The position numbers and the translations under genes are program-made. Below are positions 17,478 to 26,102 of a stretch of DNA of 36,555 nt, in pieces; positions within the stretch are counted from its first letter, which is position 1; each line of letters begins with the position of its first letter. The notes under the pieces were generated by a model that did not search any database, had not been told where the DNA came from, and saw nothing but the letters and a program-made list of their open reading frames with translations. Source of the stretch: a bacterium (GTDB taxonomy: Bacteria > Patescibacteriota > Doudnabacteria > UBA920); contig JAJZRC010000005.1 in NCBI GenBank assembly GCA_021847435.1, positions 1 through 36,555 on the forward strand, given 5' to 3'.

Positions 17478-18215
17478 ATGCTGAAGTTCGGCAAAAGCAA
17501 AAAAAATATTCTTGTTCCCCAGCGCGGCAGGTTTATTGTAATTGACGGCACGGACGGCAGCGGCAAGGCCACGCAGACCAATTTACTGGTGGAGGAGCTG
17601 AAGCTTTCCGGCTACCGCGTGGAAATGACGGATTTTCCCCAATACGGAACAAAATCCGCGGGGCTCATTGAAGAATATTTAAACGGCAAATACGGCCAGG
17701 TCGGCCCGGAAGCAGCCTCTATTTTTTATGCCATAGACAGGTTTGACGCTTCGTTTAAGATCCGCCGGTGGCTGGAAGAGGGGAAGGTGGTTATTTCCAA
17801 CCGCTACGTCACAGCCAATGCCGGGCACCAGGGCGGAAAAATCAAAGACGACTTGGAACGCCTTAAATTTTTTAAATGGCTGGATAATTTGGAATACGGA
17901 ATTTTTAACATTCCCAAGCCGGACATGAACATAATTCTTCACGTGCCGGCCAAGGTGGCGCAAGAGCTGGTGGACAAAAAGACCGCTGACCAGCGGGTGT
18001 ACGCAAACGGAAAAAAGAGGGATCTTCATGAGGCCGACCTGCAGCATCTGCTGAATGCGGAAAAAGTCTATTTGCAGATAGCCAGGCTGTTTCCCAACAC
18101 CAAGCTGGTAGAATGCGTAGAGCATGGAAAATTGCTGCCTCCGTCAGAAGTTCATAATAAAGTCTGGGAACTGGCGCGCCGCGTCGCTTTAAAAGATTTA
18201 AAAGCTAATTTTTAA
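17478..18215 (+). CDS. tmk: Thymidylate kinase
   Basis: FIVIDGTDGSGKATQTNLL, FPQYGTKSAGLIEEYLNG, SNRYVTANAGHQ. Confidence 0.93.
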   Translation: MLKFGKSKKNILVPQRGRFIVIDGTDGSGKATQTNLLVEELKLSGYRVEMTDFPQYGTKSAGLIEEYLNGKYGQVGPEAASIFYAIDRFDASFKIRRWLEEGKVVISNRYVTANAGHQGGKIKDDLERLKFFKWLDNLEYGIFNIPKPDMNIILHVPAKVAQELVDKKTADQRVYANGKKRDLHEADLQHLLNAEKVYLQIARLFPNTKLVECVEHGKLLPPSEVHNKVWELARRVALKDLKANF

Positions 18216-18224
18216 AACAAACTT

Positions 18225-19154
18225 ATGAAAGCATATTTGGACCTTTTACAGAAAGTTTTAGATGCAGGCGTGCAGAAAGACGACCGCACGGGCGTAGGCA
18301 CGCGCAGCCTTTTCGGCTACCAGATGCGGGTGGATTTAAGCAAGGGTTTTCCGCTGCTTACCACAAAAAAAGTGAATTTGAAGGCAGTGATTATTGAGCT
18401 GCTGTGGTTTATAAAAGGGGAGACTAATATCCGTTTTTTGGTGCAGAATGACGTAAAAATCTGGAATGAATGGGCTTACCAGATTTACCTGGAAAAAAAC
18501 CAGCTCCTGGAAAAATATCCGCGCTATTCGGATGAATGGAAAGAACACATGAAAGTGTTCGTGGAAAAAATCAAATCCGATGAAAGTTTTGCCAAGGAGT
18601 ACGGGGAGCTGGGTCCGATTTACGGCAAGCAATGGCGCCGCTGGGCCGGCCCGAACGGGGAAGAGATCGACCAGGTTCAGAATATCATCGACCTGCTGAA
18701 AAATGACCCGACTTCCCGGCGGATTATCATCAGCGGCTGGAATGTGGGGGAAATCCAGGAACTGATCCGCAACCACCACCACGCGCCGCCTCCCTGCCAC
18801 ACCCTGTTCCAGTTTATGGTAATTGACGGTACATTATCCTGCCAGCTTTACCAGCGCAGCGCTGACGTGTTTTTGGGCGTGCCGTTTAATATTGCTTCCT
18901 ATGCCCTTTTTACCATGATGCTGGCCCAGGCGGTCGGTCTAAAACCCGGCGAATTTATTCACACTTTCGGCGATGTGCATATTTATAATAACCATAAAGA
19001 TCAGGTCAACGAGCAGTTGTCCCGCACCCCCCGCCCGCTGCCAATTATGAAAATTAACCCGGAGGTAAAAAATATTTTTGATTTTAAGTACGAAGATTTT
19101 ACCCTGGAAGGCTACGACCCGCATCCGCCCATTAAAGCGCCGATTGCGGTTTAA
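18225..19154 (+). CDS. thyA: Thymidylate synthase
   Basis: [59 protein letters not shown]. Confidence 0.98.
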   Translation: MKAYLDLLQKVLDAGVQKDDRTGVGTRSLFGYQMRVDLSKGFPLLTTKKVNLKAVIIELLWFIKGETNIRFLVQNDVKIWNEWAYQIYLEKNQLLEKYPRYSDEWKEHMKVFVEKIKSDESFAKEYGELGPIYGKQWRRWAGPNGEEIDQVQNIIDLLKNDPTSRRIIISGWNVGEIQELIRNHHHAPPPCHTLFQFMVIDGTLSCQLYQRSADVFLGVPFNIASYALFTMMLAQAVGLKPGEFIHTFGDVHIYNNHKDQVNEQLSRTPRPLPIMKINPEVKNIFDFKYEDFTLEGYDPHPPIKAPIAV

Positions 19155-19161
19155 GAAAACC

Positions 19162-19635
19162 ATGCTTGCATTAATCGCCGCTGTTGCGGAAAACAACGTA
19201 ATCGGAGTAAAAAACGGGCTGCCCTGGCATATCCCCGAGGACTTAAAGCATTTTAAACATCTGACTATGGGCAAAACCGTTCTCATGGGCCGGAATACTT
19301 TTTTTTCCATTATGGAAATTTTAAAAAAGCCGTTTCCGGGCAGGACTAATGTCGTCATCAGCAACAACCCTGAAGACAAAATGCCCCAAGGCGCGGTGCT
19401 TTATGGAGATTTGGAGGCGGCACTTAAAGACCTTGCCGGCAAGGATGTGTTTGTGGCCGGCGGCGCCATGGTTTTTGCCCAAATGATCAACCGGGTGGAC
19501 AGGCTGTATATTACCCACATTCATAAATCCTACGAAGGGGACGTATATTTTCCCAAAATCGACCCGGCGATTTGGCGCAAAGTTAAAGATGAGCCGCATG
19601 AAGGATTTAATTTTGCCGAATACGAAAAAATATAA
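19162..19635 (+). CDS. folA: Dihydrofolate reductase
   Basis: LIAAVAENNVIGVKNGLPWHIPEDLKHFKHLTMGKTVLMGRNTF. Confidence 0.96.
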   Translation: MLALIAAVAENNVIGVKNGLPWHIPEDLKHFKHLTMGKTVLMGRNTFFSIMEILKKPFPGRTNVVISNNPEDKMPQGAVLYGDLEAALKDLAGKDVFVAGGAMVFAQMINRVDRLYITHIHKSYEGDVYFPKIDPAIWRKVKDEPHEGFNFAEYEKI

Positions 19636-19637
19636 AG

Positions 19638-19673
19638 ACAAAAAATCCCCTTGTTTAAGGGGATTTTTTGTCT
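19638..19673 (+). terminator. Intrinsic (bidirectional) terminator
   Basis: CAAAAAATCCCCTT-GTTT-AAGGGGATTTTTTG. Confidence 0.92.
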
Positions 19674-19743
19674 AGAAAACATTATGTTTTTTTGTTAAAA
19701 TTAAAGTAGCTCTGGCGTTTTTTTCCGCTTGGCGAAAGTCAGG

Positions 19744-20142
19744 ATGGAAAAACGCAAAACTCAATGTATTGGCGACCGGCTCTGCAAGTCCCTGCGGGAA
19801 CTTGCAAAGTTGAAAGGCCGACATGTCCAAGATCAGGCGCTTTACCTGGTTGAGGTTATGGCGGCTGTCGCAGACAAACAACCTGACTTCAGGCTCGAGC
19901 CTGAAGTCGTAGAAAGAGTCAATCCCAACGTAGGGCTTAAGCTGGAATTTTCGGAATGGCTTGACGACAAACTATTCCACATGGCAGGTTCTTACGGGCT
20001 GTCCAAACAGCAGCTTGTCAGAGCGCTCTTGTGGATGGGTATCCGCTTTTACCGGGAACTGGCGCCCAGGGGTAAGATTCTCAGGAAGGAGGAATTTGTG
20101 GAGTTGGTGCTTGAAAAGTACCGGCCCACACTAATCAATTGA
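19744..20142 (+). CDS. Hypothetical protein
   Basis: Intact ORF MEKRKTQCIGDRLCKSLRELAKLKGRHVQDQ..., start ATG 19744 (track uses TTG 19729). Confidence 0.6.
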   Translation: MEKRKTQCIGDRLCKSLRELAKLKGRHVQDQALYLVEVMAAVADKQPDFRLEPEVVERVNPNVGLKLEFSEWLDDKLFHMAGSYGLSKQQLVRALLWMGIRFYRELAPRGKILRKEEFVELVLEKYRPTLIN

Positions 20143-20155
20143 TTCAGAGCAAGAG

Positions 20156-20199
20156 GGGGCGCCAGACGGAACACGCGGAATATTCTGGCGCCCCTAAAC
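20156..20199 (+). terminator. Terminator-like hairpin
   Basis: GGGGCGCCAGA ... TCTGGCGCCCC perfect 11-bp stem. Confidence 0.7.
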
Positions 20200-20207
20200 A
20201 TTTTTAA

Positions 20208-20216
20208 TGCTATAAT
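20208..20216 (+). promoter_or_regulatory. Extended -10 promoter (TGC-TATAAT), apparently leaderless prfB
   Basis: TATAAT 20211-20216, ATG 20224. Confidence 0.75.
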
Positions 20217-20223
20217 ATTGTTG

Positions 20224-21315
20224 ATGAACGAATTGGTAAAACGGTTCGAGAATTTACTTGCCGAGATTCAAGGCTTGAAACAGCATCTCAATTTGCCCCA
20301 AAAGGAGCAGAAGATTTTGGAATTGGAAGAAGCCATGCAGCGGAAGGATTTTTGGAGCGACAACCAGCGCGCCCAAAAAATAACCCAGGAGCACAGCCAA
20401 CTCAAGAATTTTTATGATTTTTGGCAAAATTTGGAAAAATCAGTGCAAGAAATTTTAGATATCGCAAAATCAAATACCGACGAGTCTGACGAAACGGTTC
20501 AATTTTTGCAAAAGCAGGCTGAAGATTTGGAAAATAAATACCGTAAAAACCGCTTTGTGGCCCTGTTGTCCAAAAAATACGACGACCATAACGCGATTTT
20601 TTCGCTGCACAGCGGCGCGGGCGGGGTAGATGCCCAGGATTGGGCGGAAATGCTGCTTAGAATGTTTTTGCGCTACTGCGAGAAGAAAGGTTTTGCTACA
20701 GAGATTTTGGAAATGAGCCGGGGCGAACAAGGGGGAGTGAAATCCGCAGTTGTGGAAGCTCGCGGCCCTCATGCATACGGCCTTTTAAAAAGCGAAGCAG
20801 GGGTTCATAGGCTCGTCAGGCTCTCACCGTTTAACCCCGCCCACACCCGGGAAACTTCTTTTGCCTTAATGGAACTGCTGCCGCTGCTGGAAAGCCAGGA
20901 GGAGCTGAAAATAGATCCTAAGGATTTAAAAATCGAGGCCAATACTTCCTCCGGCCATGGGGGGCAGTCGGTCAATACCACCTATTCGGCAATCCGCATA
21001 ACCCACATTCCGACAGGGATTAAGGTATCCATCCAGAACGAGCGAAGCCAGCACCAGAACCGGGAAATAGCAATGAAGATTTTGATGGCCAAGCTCAAAA
21101 CTTTGGGAGAAGAAAAGCTGCAAAAACAGAAACAGGAAATTCGGGGAGAATTCAAATCCGCGGAGTGGGGGAACCAGATCCGCTCTTACGTGCTGCATCC
21201 CTACAAAATGGTTAAAGACCACCGGACTAATTTTGAAACATCCGACCCGGAGAGCGTGCTGAACGGCGATTTGGATGAGTTTGTGGAGAAATATTTGGAA
21301 AAAAAAGCCGCTTAA
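20224..21315 (+). CDS. prfB: Peptide chain release factor 2 (no frameshift)
   Basis: SGHGGQSVNTTYSAIRITHIPTGI (GGQ), HAYGLLKSEAGVHRLVRLSPF; single continuous frame. Confidence 0.95.
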   Translation: MNELVKRFENLLAEIQGLKQHLNLPQKEQKILELEEAMQRKDFWSDNQRAQKITQEHSQLKNFYDFWQNLEKSVQEILDIAKSNTDESDETVQFLQKQAEDLENKYRKNRFVALLSKKYDDHNAIFSLHSGAGGVDAQDWAEMLLRMFLRYCEKKGFATEILEMSRGEQGGVKSAVVEARGPHAYGLLKSEAGVHRLVRLSPFNPAHTRETSFALMELLPLLESQEELKIDPKDLKIEANTSSGHGGQSVNTTYSAIRITHIPTGIKVSIQNERSQHQNREIAMKILMAKLKTLGEEKLQKQKQEIRGEFKSAEWGNQIRSYVLHPYKMVKDHRTNFETSDPESVLNGDLDEFVEKYLEKKAA

Positions 21316-21327
21316 CCGGCGGCTTTT
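21303..21327 (+). terminator. Terminator overlapping the prfB stop codon
   Basis: AAAAGCCGC-TTAACCG-GCGGCTTTT. Confidence 0.8.
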
Positions 21328-21424
21328 AAAAATATCGGTATGGTTATTTGGATATGCCAGAGAATATCTGGTATAATGAATTTATTGTGATCTTCTGAAA
21401 CAAAAAGGAGTGCGTCTAAAGTCT

Positions 21425-22102
21425 ATGATTAAGTTTGAAAATGTAATAAAAAAATATAATCACCAAAACGCTCTTGACGGGGTGAATTTATTGGTGCACC
21501 GCGGAGAATTTATTTCTCTGGTGGGACTTTCGGGCGCGGGAAAATCCACCTTAATGAAGCTGATTATAGGCGAAGAGCAAATAGACGGCGGCCGCATTTT
21601 GATTGACGATGTGGATATTTCCCGCGTAAAGAAGCGCGATTTGCCTTATTTGCGAAGAAAGATCGGAATGGTGTTCCAGGACATTAAGCTGCTGCCAAAA
21701 CGCACGGCGTTTGAAAACGTGGCGTTTGCCATGGAAGTTTGCGGACACCGCATGGAAAAAATCGTCAAAGAGGTGCCAAAAATTCTGGATTTGGTAGGTT
21801 TAATTCATAAAAAAGACAGTTTTCCCCATGAGATGTCCGGCGGGGAAAGGCAGCGCGTGGCTATTGCCCGCGCCCTTTCGCACCGCCCGGTGCTGTTGCT
21901 TGCCGATGAGCCTACCGGTAATTTGGATGAGGTGAATGCTTCTGAAGTTATAGACTTGCTTTTGAAAATCAACCAGCTGGGCACTACCGTGATTCTTGCG
22001 ACCCATGCCTCCGATCTGGTGAATAAAATTAAAAAGCGCGTTATTACCATTGAAGGCGGCAAAATCACCATGGAACAGGAAAAAGGGAAGTACAAACTGT
22101 AA
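21425..22102 (+). CDS. ftsE: Cell division ATP-binding protein FtsE
   Basis: GLSGAGKSTLMKLI, SGGERQRVAIARAL, LLADEPTGNLD. Confidence 0.95.
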   Translation: MIKFENVIKKYNHQNALDGVNLLVHRGEFISLVGLSGAGKSTLMKLIIGEEQIDGGRILIDDVDISRVKKRDLPYLRRKIGMVFQDIKLLPKRTAFENVAFAMEVCGHRMEKIVKEVPKILDLVGLIHKKDSFPHEMSGGERQRVAIARALSHRPVLLLADEPTGNLDEVNASEVIDLLLKINQLGTTVILATHASDLVNKIKKRVITIEGGKITMEQEKGKYKL

Positions 22103-22125
22103 TAAAAATGACAAAAATAATAAAT

Positions 22126-22293
22126 TTAGGACTTACGCACCGCCGCTTTTTGGGCGGGCAGAGCCCGTCCCATAAAAAGCGGCTTTGGCCAATTTCTTCG
22201 TTATTTTCCTGCGGTTTTTATCAGCGTAACCCGGCTACGCCTCCAAAAATCCTCGGAAAATGCCTCGAACTTGGCTCAGTGCGTAAGTCCTAA
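22126..22293. mobile_element. Palindromic MITE-like element (copy 2, complete, 168 bp)
   Basis: TIRs TTAGGACTTACGCAC / GTGCGTAAGTCCTAA (perfect 15 bp); interior also imperfectly palindromic; second copy at 1-114. Confidence 0.88.
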
Positions 22294-22365
22294 AAATTTA
22301 AAAAAATTATATGCAGCTCTGTTCTTGTCATTTTTGCTCATCCTTGTCATTTTTAGTATTGTTTT

Positions 22366-23286
22366 ATGTTTGATTCGATTTCATTTTTGCGGGTGATTAA
22401 GACCGGCCTGACCAATTTTGTCAGGAACTCTTGGCTGTCTATGGCTGCCACCATGGTTATGACTATAACCCTGGTTATTTTTTCCACCCTGTTTTTGCTG
22501 TTTGTGATGACAAATTATTCCATCAAAACCATTAAAAATACGGTGGACATAAGCGTGTATTTTAAAATAGGCCTTGCGGAGGAACAAATTCGCAATATTC
22601 AGGACAGCTTAGCGGCGGATGCGCGCATTAAATCGCTTGAATATGTTTCAGCGGTGCAGGCATTTGAGGATTTTAAGGCTAAACACGCCAATGACCAGCT
22701 AATTACCCAATCCTTGAATGAGTTAAGCGAAAATCCTTTGCCGGCAACATTGCACATTAAAGCCGCCCGCCTTGAAGATTATCCCCAAATCGCCGAAAGC
22801 TTGAAGCAGGACCAGTATGCGAACTTCGTGGACAAGGTTAATTTTGAAGATAACCGCTTGGTGATTGAAAGACTGAATAAAATTCTCCAATTCATCATAA
22901 CTTTCGGCCTGGCCCTGGCCGTAATATTCGCTCTTATAGCCATTCTGGTCATTTATAATACTATTACCCTGACAATCTATAACCGCAAAGAGGAGGTTGA
23001 AATTATGCGCCTGGTAGGGGCGACTAATTGGTACATTCGGGCGCCGTTTCTGACCGAAAGCTTTTTGTACAGCATTCTTTCCACTTTTATTACGGCCGGC
23101 TTGTTTTTGCCGGTATTTACCAAAGTGGTTCCGGCAGTAATCGGGTACGTCAGCCCTCAGGCCGGGGAAGTGTTTGCCGGAAGCTTAACCAGCTATATAT
23201 GGATGTTTTTGGCTTTGTTCGCAATAGCGGTGGTTTTGTCTTTGTCCTCAACTTTATTGGCAATAAGAAAGTATCTAAAAATTTAG
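22366..23286 (+). CDS. ftsX: Cell division protein FtsX
   Basis: ABC-permease topology; VEIMRLVGATNWYIRAPFLTESFLYS. Confidence 0.93.
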   Translation: MFDSISFLRVIKTGLTNFVRNSWLSMAATMVMTITLVIFSTLFLLFVMTNYSIKTIKNTVDISVYFKIGLAEEQIRNIQDSLAADARIKSLEYVSAVQAFEDFKAKHANDQLITQSLNELSENPLPATLHIKAARLEDYPQIAESLKQDQYANFVDKVNFEDNRLVIERLNKILQFIITFGLALAVIFALIAILVIYNTITLTIYNRKEEVEIMRLVGATNWYIRAPFLTESFLYSILSTFITAGLFLPVFTKVVPAVIGYVSPQAGEVFAGSLTSYIWMFLALFAIAVVLSLSSTLLAIRKYLKI

Positions 23287-23333
23287 CTTAAATAAAGGGG
23301 ATTTTAAGTTATTTTTTTGTAAATTCTAACCGC

Positions 23334-23361
23334 TTGCAATATAAAAAATATTTAGTATACT
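23334..23361 (+). promoter_or_regulatory. Promoter upstream of rplI leader
   Basis: TTGCAA-N16-TATACT. Confidence 0.6.
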
Positions 23362-23367
23362 AAGAAA

Positions 23368-23450
23368 GAGCCCTAATTAGCGGTTGGCCCATGTTGGCCC
23401 GGCCTGAGGGAAAAGGAAGCAGGACTCTCTGAGGATTCGGGGAGTTTTTT
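23368..23450 (+). ncRNA. Candidate attenuator leader or short RNA upstream of rplI
   Basis: Predicted TSS ~23368; terminator ACTCTCTG-N6-CGGGGAGT-TTTTT (23424-23450) before rplI ATG 23477. Confidence 0.5.
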
Positions 23451-23476
23451 ATTTTGAGAAATTAAATTTTATATTC

Positions 23477-23926
23477 ATGAAAGTCGTATTTATAAAAGAT
23501 CTTTCGGGAGTCGCCAAAAAAGGGGAGTTGAAAGACGTAAACGACGGTTACGCAAAAAATTTCTTGATTGCCAAAGGTTTTGCCAAGACCGCGACTCCGG
23601 AAATCCAGGCGAAAATTGCCAAGGAGTCAAAGGAGGCTGAGGCAAAAAAACAAAAAGAAGCAGGCAGGCTAAGAACGCTGAAAACGGAACTGGAAAAGCA
23701 GATTTTTACAATCAAGGTCAAAGTCGGGGACAAGGGGCAGATTTTTTCCGGGGTTCATGAAAAAGATGTAGCGGCGGCAATTCAGTCCGAGATGCAGCTA
23801 TTATTGGAAAAAAAACAGATAAAACTAACCGGCATTATTAAATTGCTGGGCGAACATAAGGCGAATATAAAATTAGGACAAAATATTGAGGCCGGCATCC
23901 GGCTGAGCGTGGAAGCTGAAAATTAA
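23477..23926 (+). CDS. rplI: 50S ribosomal protein bL9
   Basis: [36 protein letters not shown]. Confidence 0.96.
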   Translation: MKVVFIKDLSGVAKKGELKDVNDGYAKNFLIAKGFAKTATPEIQAKIAKESKEAEAKKQKEAGRLRTLKTELEKQIFTIKVKVGDKGQIFSGVHEKDVAAAIQSEMQLLLEKKQIKLTGIIKLLGEHKANIKLGQNIEAGIRLSVEAEN

Positions 23927-23944
23927 ACCATTAATTTAAAAAAC

Positions 23945-25639
23945 ATGGCACCCGAAAAACGCAGTAATGCGGTAAAACCGAAAAGCAAAACTCAAACCAA
24001 ATTCATTTTCGTTTCCGGCGGCGTAATTTCCGGCATCGGCAAAGGGATCACTTCGGCCTCCATTGGCGCGATACTGCGGGCAAAGGGGTATTCCGTGAGC
24101 CCCGTGAAAGTGGATATGTACTTAAACCAGGACGCGGGGACGATCCGGCCTCAGGAGCACGGAGAAGTTTGGGTTACCAAAGACGGCATAGAAACCGACC
24201 AGGATCTGGGGCATTATGAACGCTTTACCGGGGAAAACATTCTGCGCGCCAATTACGTGACCACGGGACAGATTTATGCCGAGGTGCTGCGAAAAGAGCG
24301 CGCTTTTGAATATGACGGCGAGGACGTGGAAGCCATTCCCCATGTGACTGATGAAATTATCCGCCGCTGGCAGGCGGCCGGAAAGGGCTACGATTTCTGC
24401 CTTATAGAACTGGGCGGGACGGTGGGCGAATACCAGAATGCCATTTTTTTCGAGGCCACCAGAATTATGAAGCTGAGGGATACGCAAAGCGTTCTGCATA
24501 TCCACGTGGCGTATTTGCCTATTCCGAGCTATTTGGGAGAGATGAAATCAAAGCCTGTGCAGCAGTCAGTCAGGGTTCTAAACAGCATGGGGATTGAGCC
24601 GGATCTGATCGTTGGCCGCAGCGAGGTGCCTTTGGATGAACGCCGCAAGGAGCGCGTGGCTTTATTCTGCAATGTGGCGAAAAATTATGTGTTGTCCAAC
24701 CCGGATGTTTCCAGTATTTATGAAGTGCCGGTGATTTTGGAGAATCAGCATGCGGGAGAATTGATTTTGAACAAGTTCGGACTCAAGCCAAAGCAGCATG
24801 ACTTGCGCGCGTGGAAAAAATTAGTAAATACCATTAAGAACGTTAAAAAAGAGATCCATATAGCAGTGGTCGGAAAATATTTCGGCGTAGGCAAGTTCCA
24901 GCTTTCTGACTCGTATGTTTCGGTCATTGAATCCATAAAGCACGCTTCTTGGGCGCATAAGGTCAAGCCCGTGCTTCACTGGATTTCAAGCTTGGAAGTG
25001 GAAAAGAAGGGCGCCAAAACAATATTGGGAAAGTATGACGGCATTGTGGTACCGGGGGGATTTGGCAGCCGCGGCACAGAAGGAATGATTGAGACGATCG
25101 AGTATGCGAGAAAAAATAAAGTTCCGTATTTAGGCTTGTGCTATGGCATGCAGATGGCGACCATTGAGTTTGCGCGAAACGCTGCCGGCCTGAAAGGGGC
25201 GAATACCACGGAAGTGGACGGCAAGACTCCGCATCCGGTAATCCACATTATGCCCGACCAGGAGAAAAAGCTGCTTAATCGCGATTACGGAGCCAGTATG
25301 CGCTTGGGCGGCTGGGATTGCGTTGTCGCCCGCGGCACAAAAACAGAAGCGGCTTATTTAGCTTTGGGCCTTATTGGAAAAACCGGAAAAGCCAAAATCA
25401 ACGAACGCCACCGCCATCGCTACGAGTTCAACAATCAATACCGCGAGCGTTTGCAAAAGGCCGGTTTGGTTATTTCCGGAACTTCGCCCGATGGCAAGCT
25501 GGTGGAAATTATTGAACTTAAAGACCATCCTTTTTTCGTGGGCAGCCAATTCCATCCGGAATTTCAATCCCAGCCATTGGCCCCGCATCCTTTATTCAGC
25601 GCGTTCATCAAAGCAGCTGTAAAGCTAAAAAACCAGTAA
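23945..25639 (+). CDS. pyrG: CTP synthase
   Basis: FIFVSGGVISGIGKGITSASIGAILRAKGY, GTVGEYQNAIFFEA, GLCYGMQMATIEFARN. Confidence 0.98.
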   Translation: MAPEKRSNAVKPKSKTQTKFIFVSGGVISGIGKGITSASIGAILRAKGYSVSPVKVDMYLNQDAGTIRPQEHGEVWVTKDGIETDQDLGHYERFTGENILRANYVTTGQIYAEVLRKERAFEYDGEDVEAIPHVTDEIIRRWQAAGKGYDFCLIELGGTVGEYQNAIFFEATRIMKLRDTQSVLHIHVAYLPIPSYLGEMKSKPVQQSVRVLNSMGIEPDLIVGRSEVPLDERRKERVALFCNVAKNYVLSNPDVSSIYEVPVILENQHAGELILNKFGLKPKQHDLRAWKKLVNTIKNVKKEIHIAVVGKYFGVGKFQLSDSYVSVIESIKHASWAHKVKPVLHWISSLEVEKKGAKTILGKYDGIVVPGGFGSRGTEGMIETIEYARKNKVPYLGLCYGMQMATIEFARNAAGLKGANTTEVDGKTPHPVIHIMPDQEKKLLNRDYGASMRLGGWDCVVARGTKTEAAYLALGLIGKTGKAKINERHRHRYEFNNQYRERLQKAGLVISGTSPDGKLVEIIELKDHPFFVGSQFHPEFQSQPLAPHPLFSAFIKAAVKLKNQ

Positions 25640-25656
25640 ATCGATAAATACATAAA

Positions 25657-25681
25657 AACCCCGCACAAAGCGGGGTTTTTA
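25657..25681. terminator. Bidirectional terminator between pyrG and rpmA
   Basis: AAACCCCGC-ACAAA-GCGGGGTTTTT. Confidence 0.88.
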
Positions 25682-25700
25682 ATATTTTGACAGGATGGCG

Positions 25701-25982
25701 CTATTTTGCCGAAACTACGTTGACAATCCTGGTGGTTCTCAGATTTCCGTGGAATTTCTTAACCTGCTTTTTTTGGAATTTGACAACGCCGTCAGCAAGG
25801 GCATACAGAGTGGAGTCGCCGCCCATTTTGACATTTTTGCCCGCATGGAACTTGCTGCCATGCTGGCGGACAATGATTTGGCCCTTTTTAATGGCCTGAT
25901 TGCCGAAAATTTTTACGCCCAAGCGTTTTGATACGGAATCGCGGCCAAGACTAGTACTGCCGCCTGCTTTTTTATGTGCCAT
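25701..25982 (-). CDS. rpmA: 50S ribosomal protein bL27
   Basis: [47 protein letters not shown]. Confidence 0.97.
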   Translation of the reverse strand: MAHKKAGGSTSLGRDSVSKRLGVKIFGNQAIKKGQIIVRQHGSKFHAGKNVKMGGDSTLYALADGVVKFQKKQVKKFHGNLRTTRIVNVVSAK

Positions 25983-26008
25983 ATATGAAAATTAACAGGT
26001 TAATTCTT

Positions 26009-26096
26009 AAATTCCAAATATCAAATTACCAATTCCAAATACTGCAGACCGCAATTTTTGACATTTGAAATTTGTAATTTGACATTTATCTTTGAA
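26009..26096. repeat. AT-rich intergenic inverted repeat
   Basis: AAATTCCAAATATCAAATTACCAATTCCAAAT ... ATTTGAAATTTGTAATTTGACATTT; similar words occur at 2612-2756. Confidence 0.55.
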
Positions 26097-26102
26097 AAGG
26101 TC

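Noticed and set aside
20224-21315. Programmed +1 frameshift in prfB
   Set aside because: The RF2 ORF is continuous with no in-frame TGA near codon 26.
22108-22293. 61-aa ORF across the MITE
   Set aside because: Lies within the palindromic repeat; no coding signature.
23368-23450. SRP (4.5S) RNA
   Set aside because: AAGGAAGCAG is present but flanking arms do not pair into the required helix 8 with a GNRA loop.
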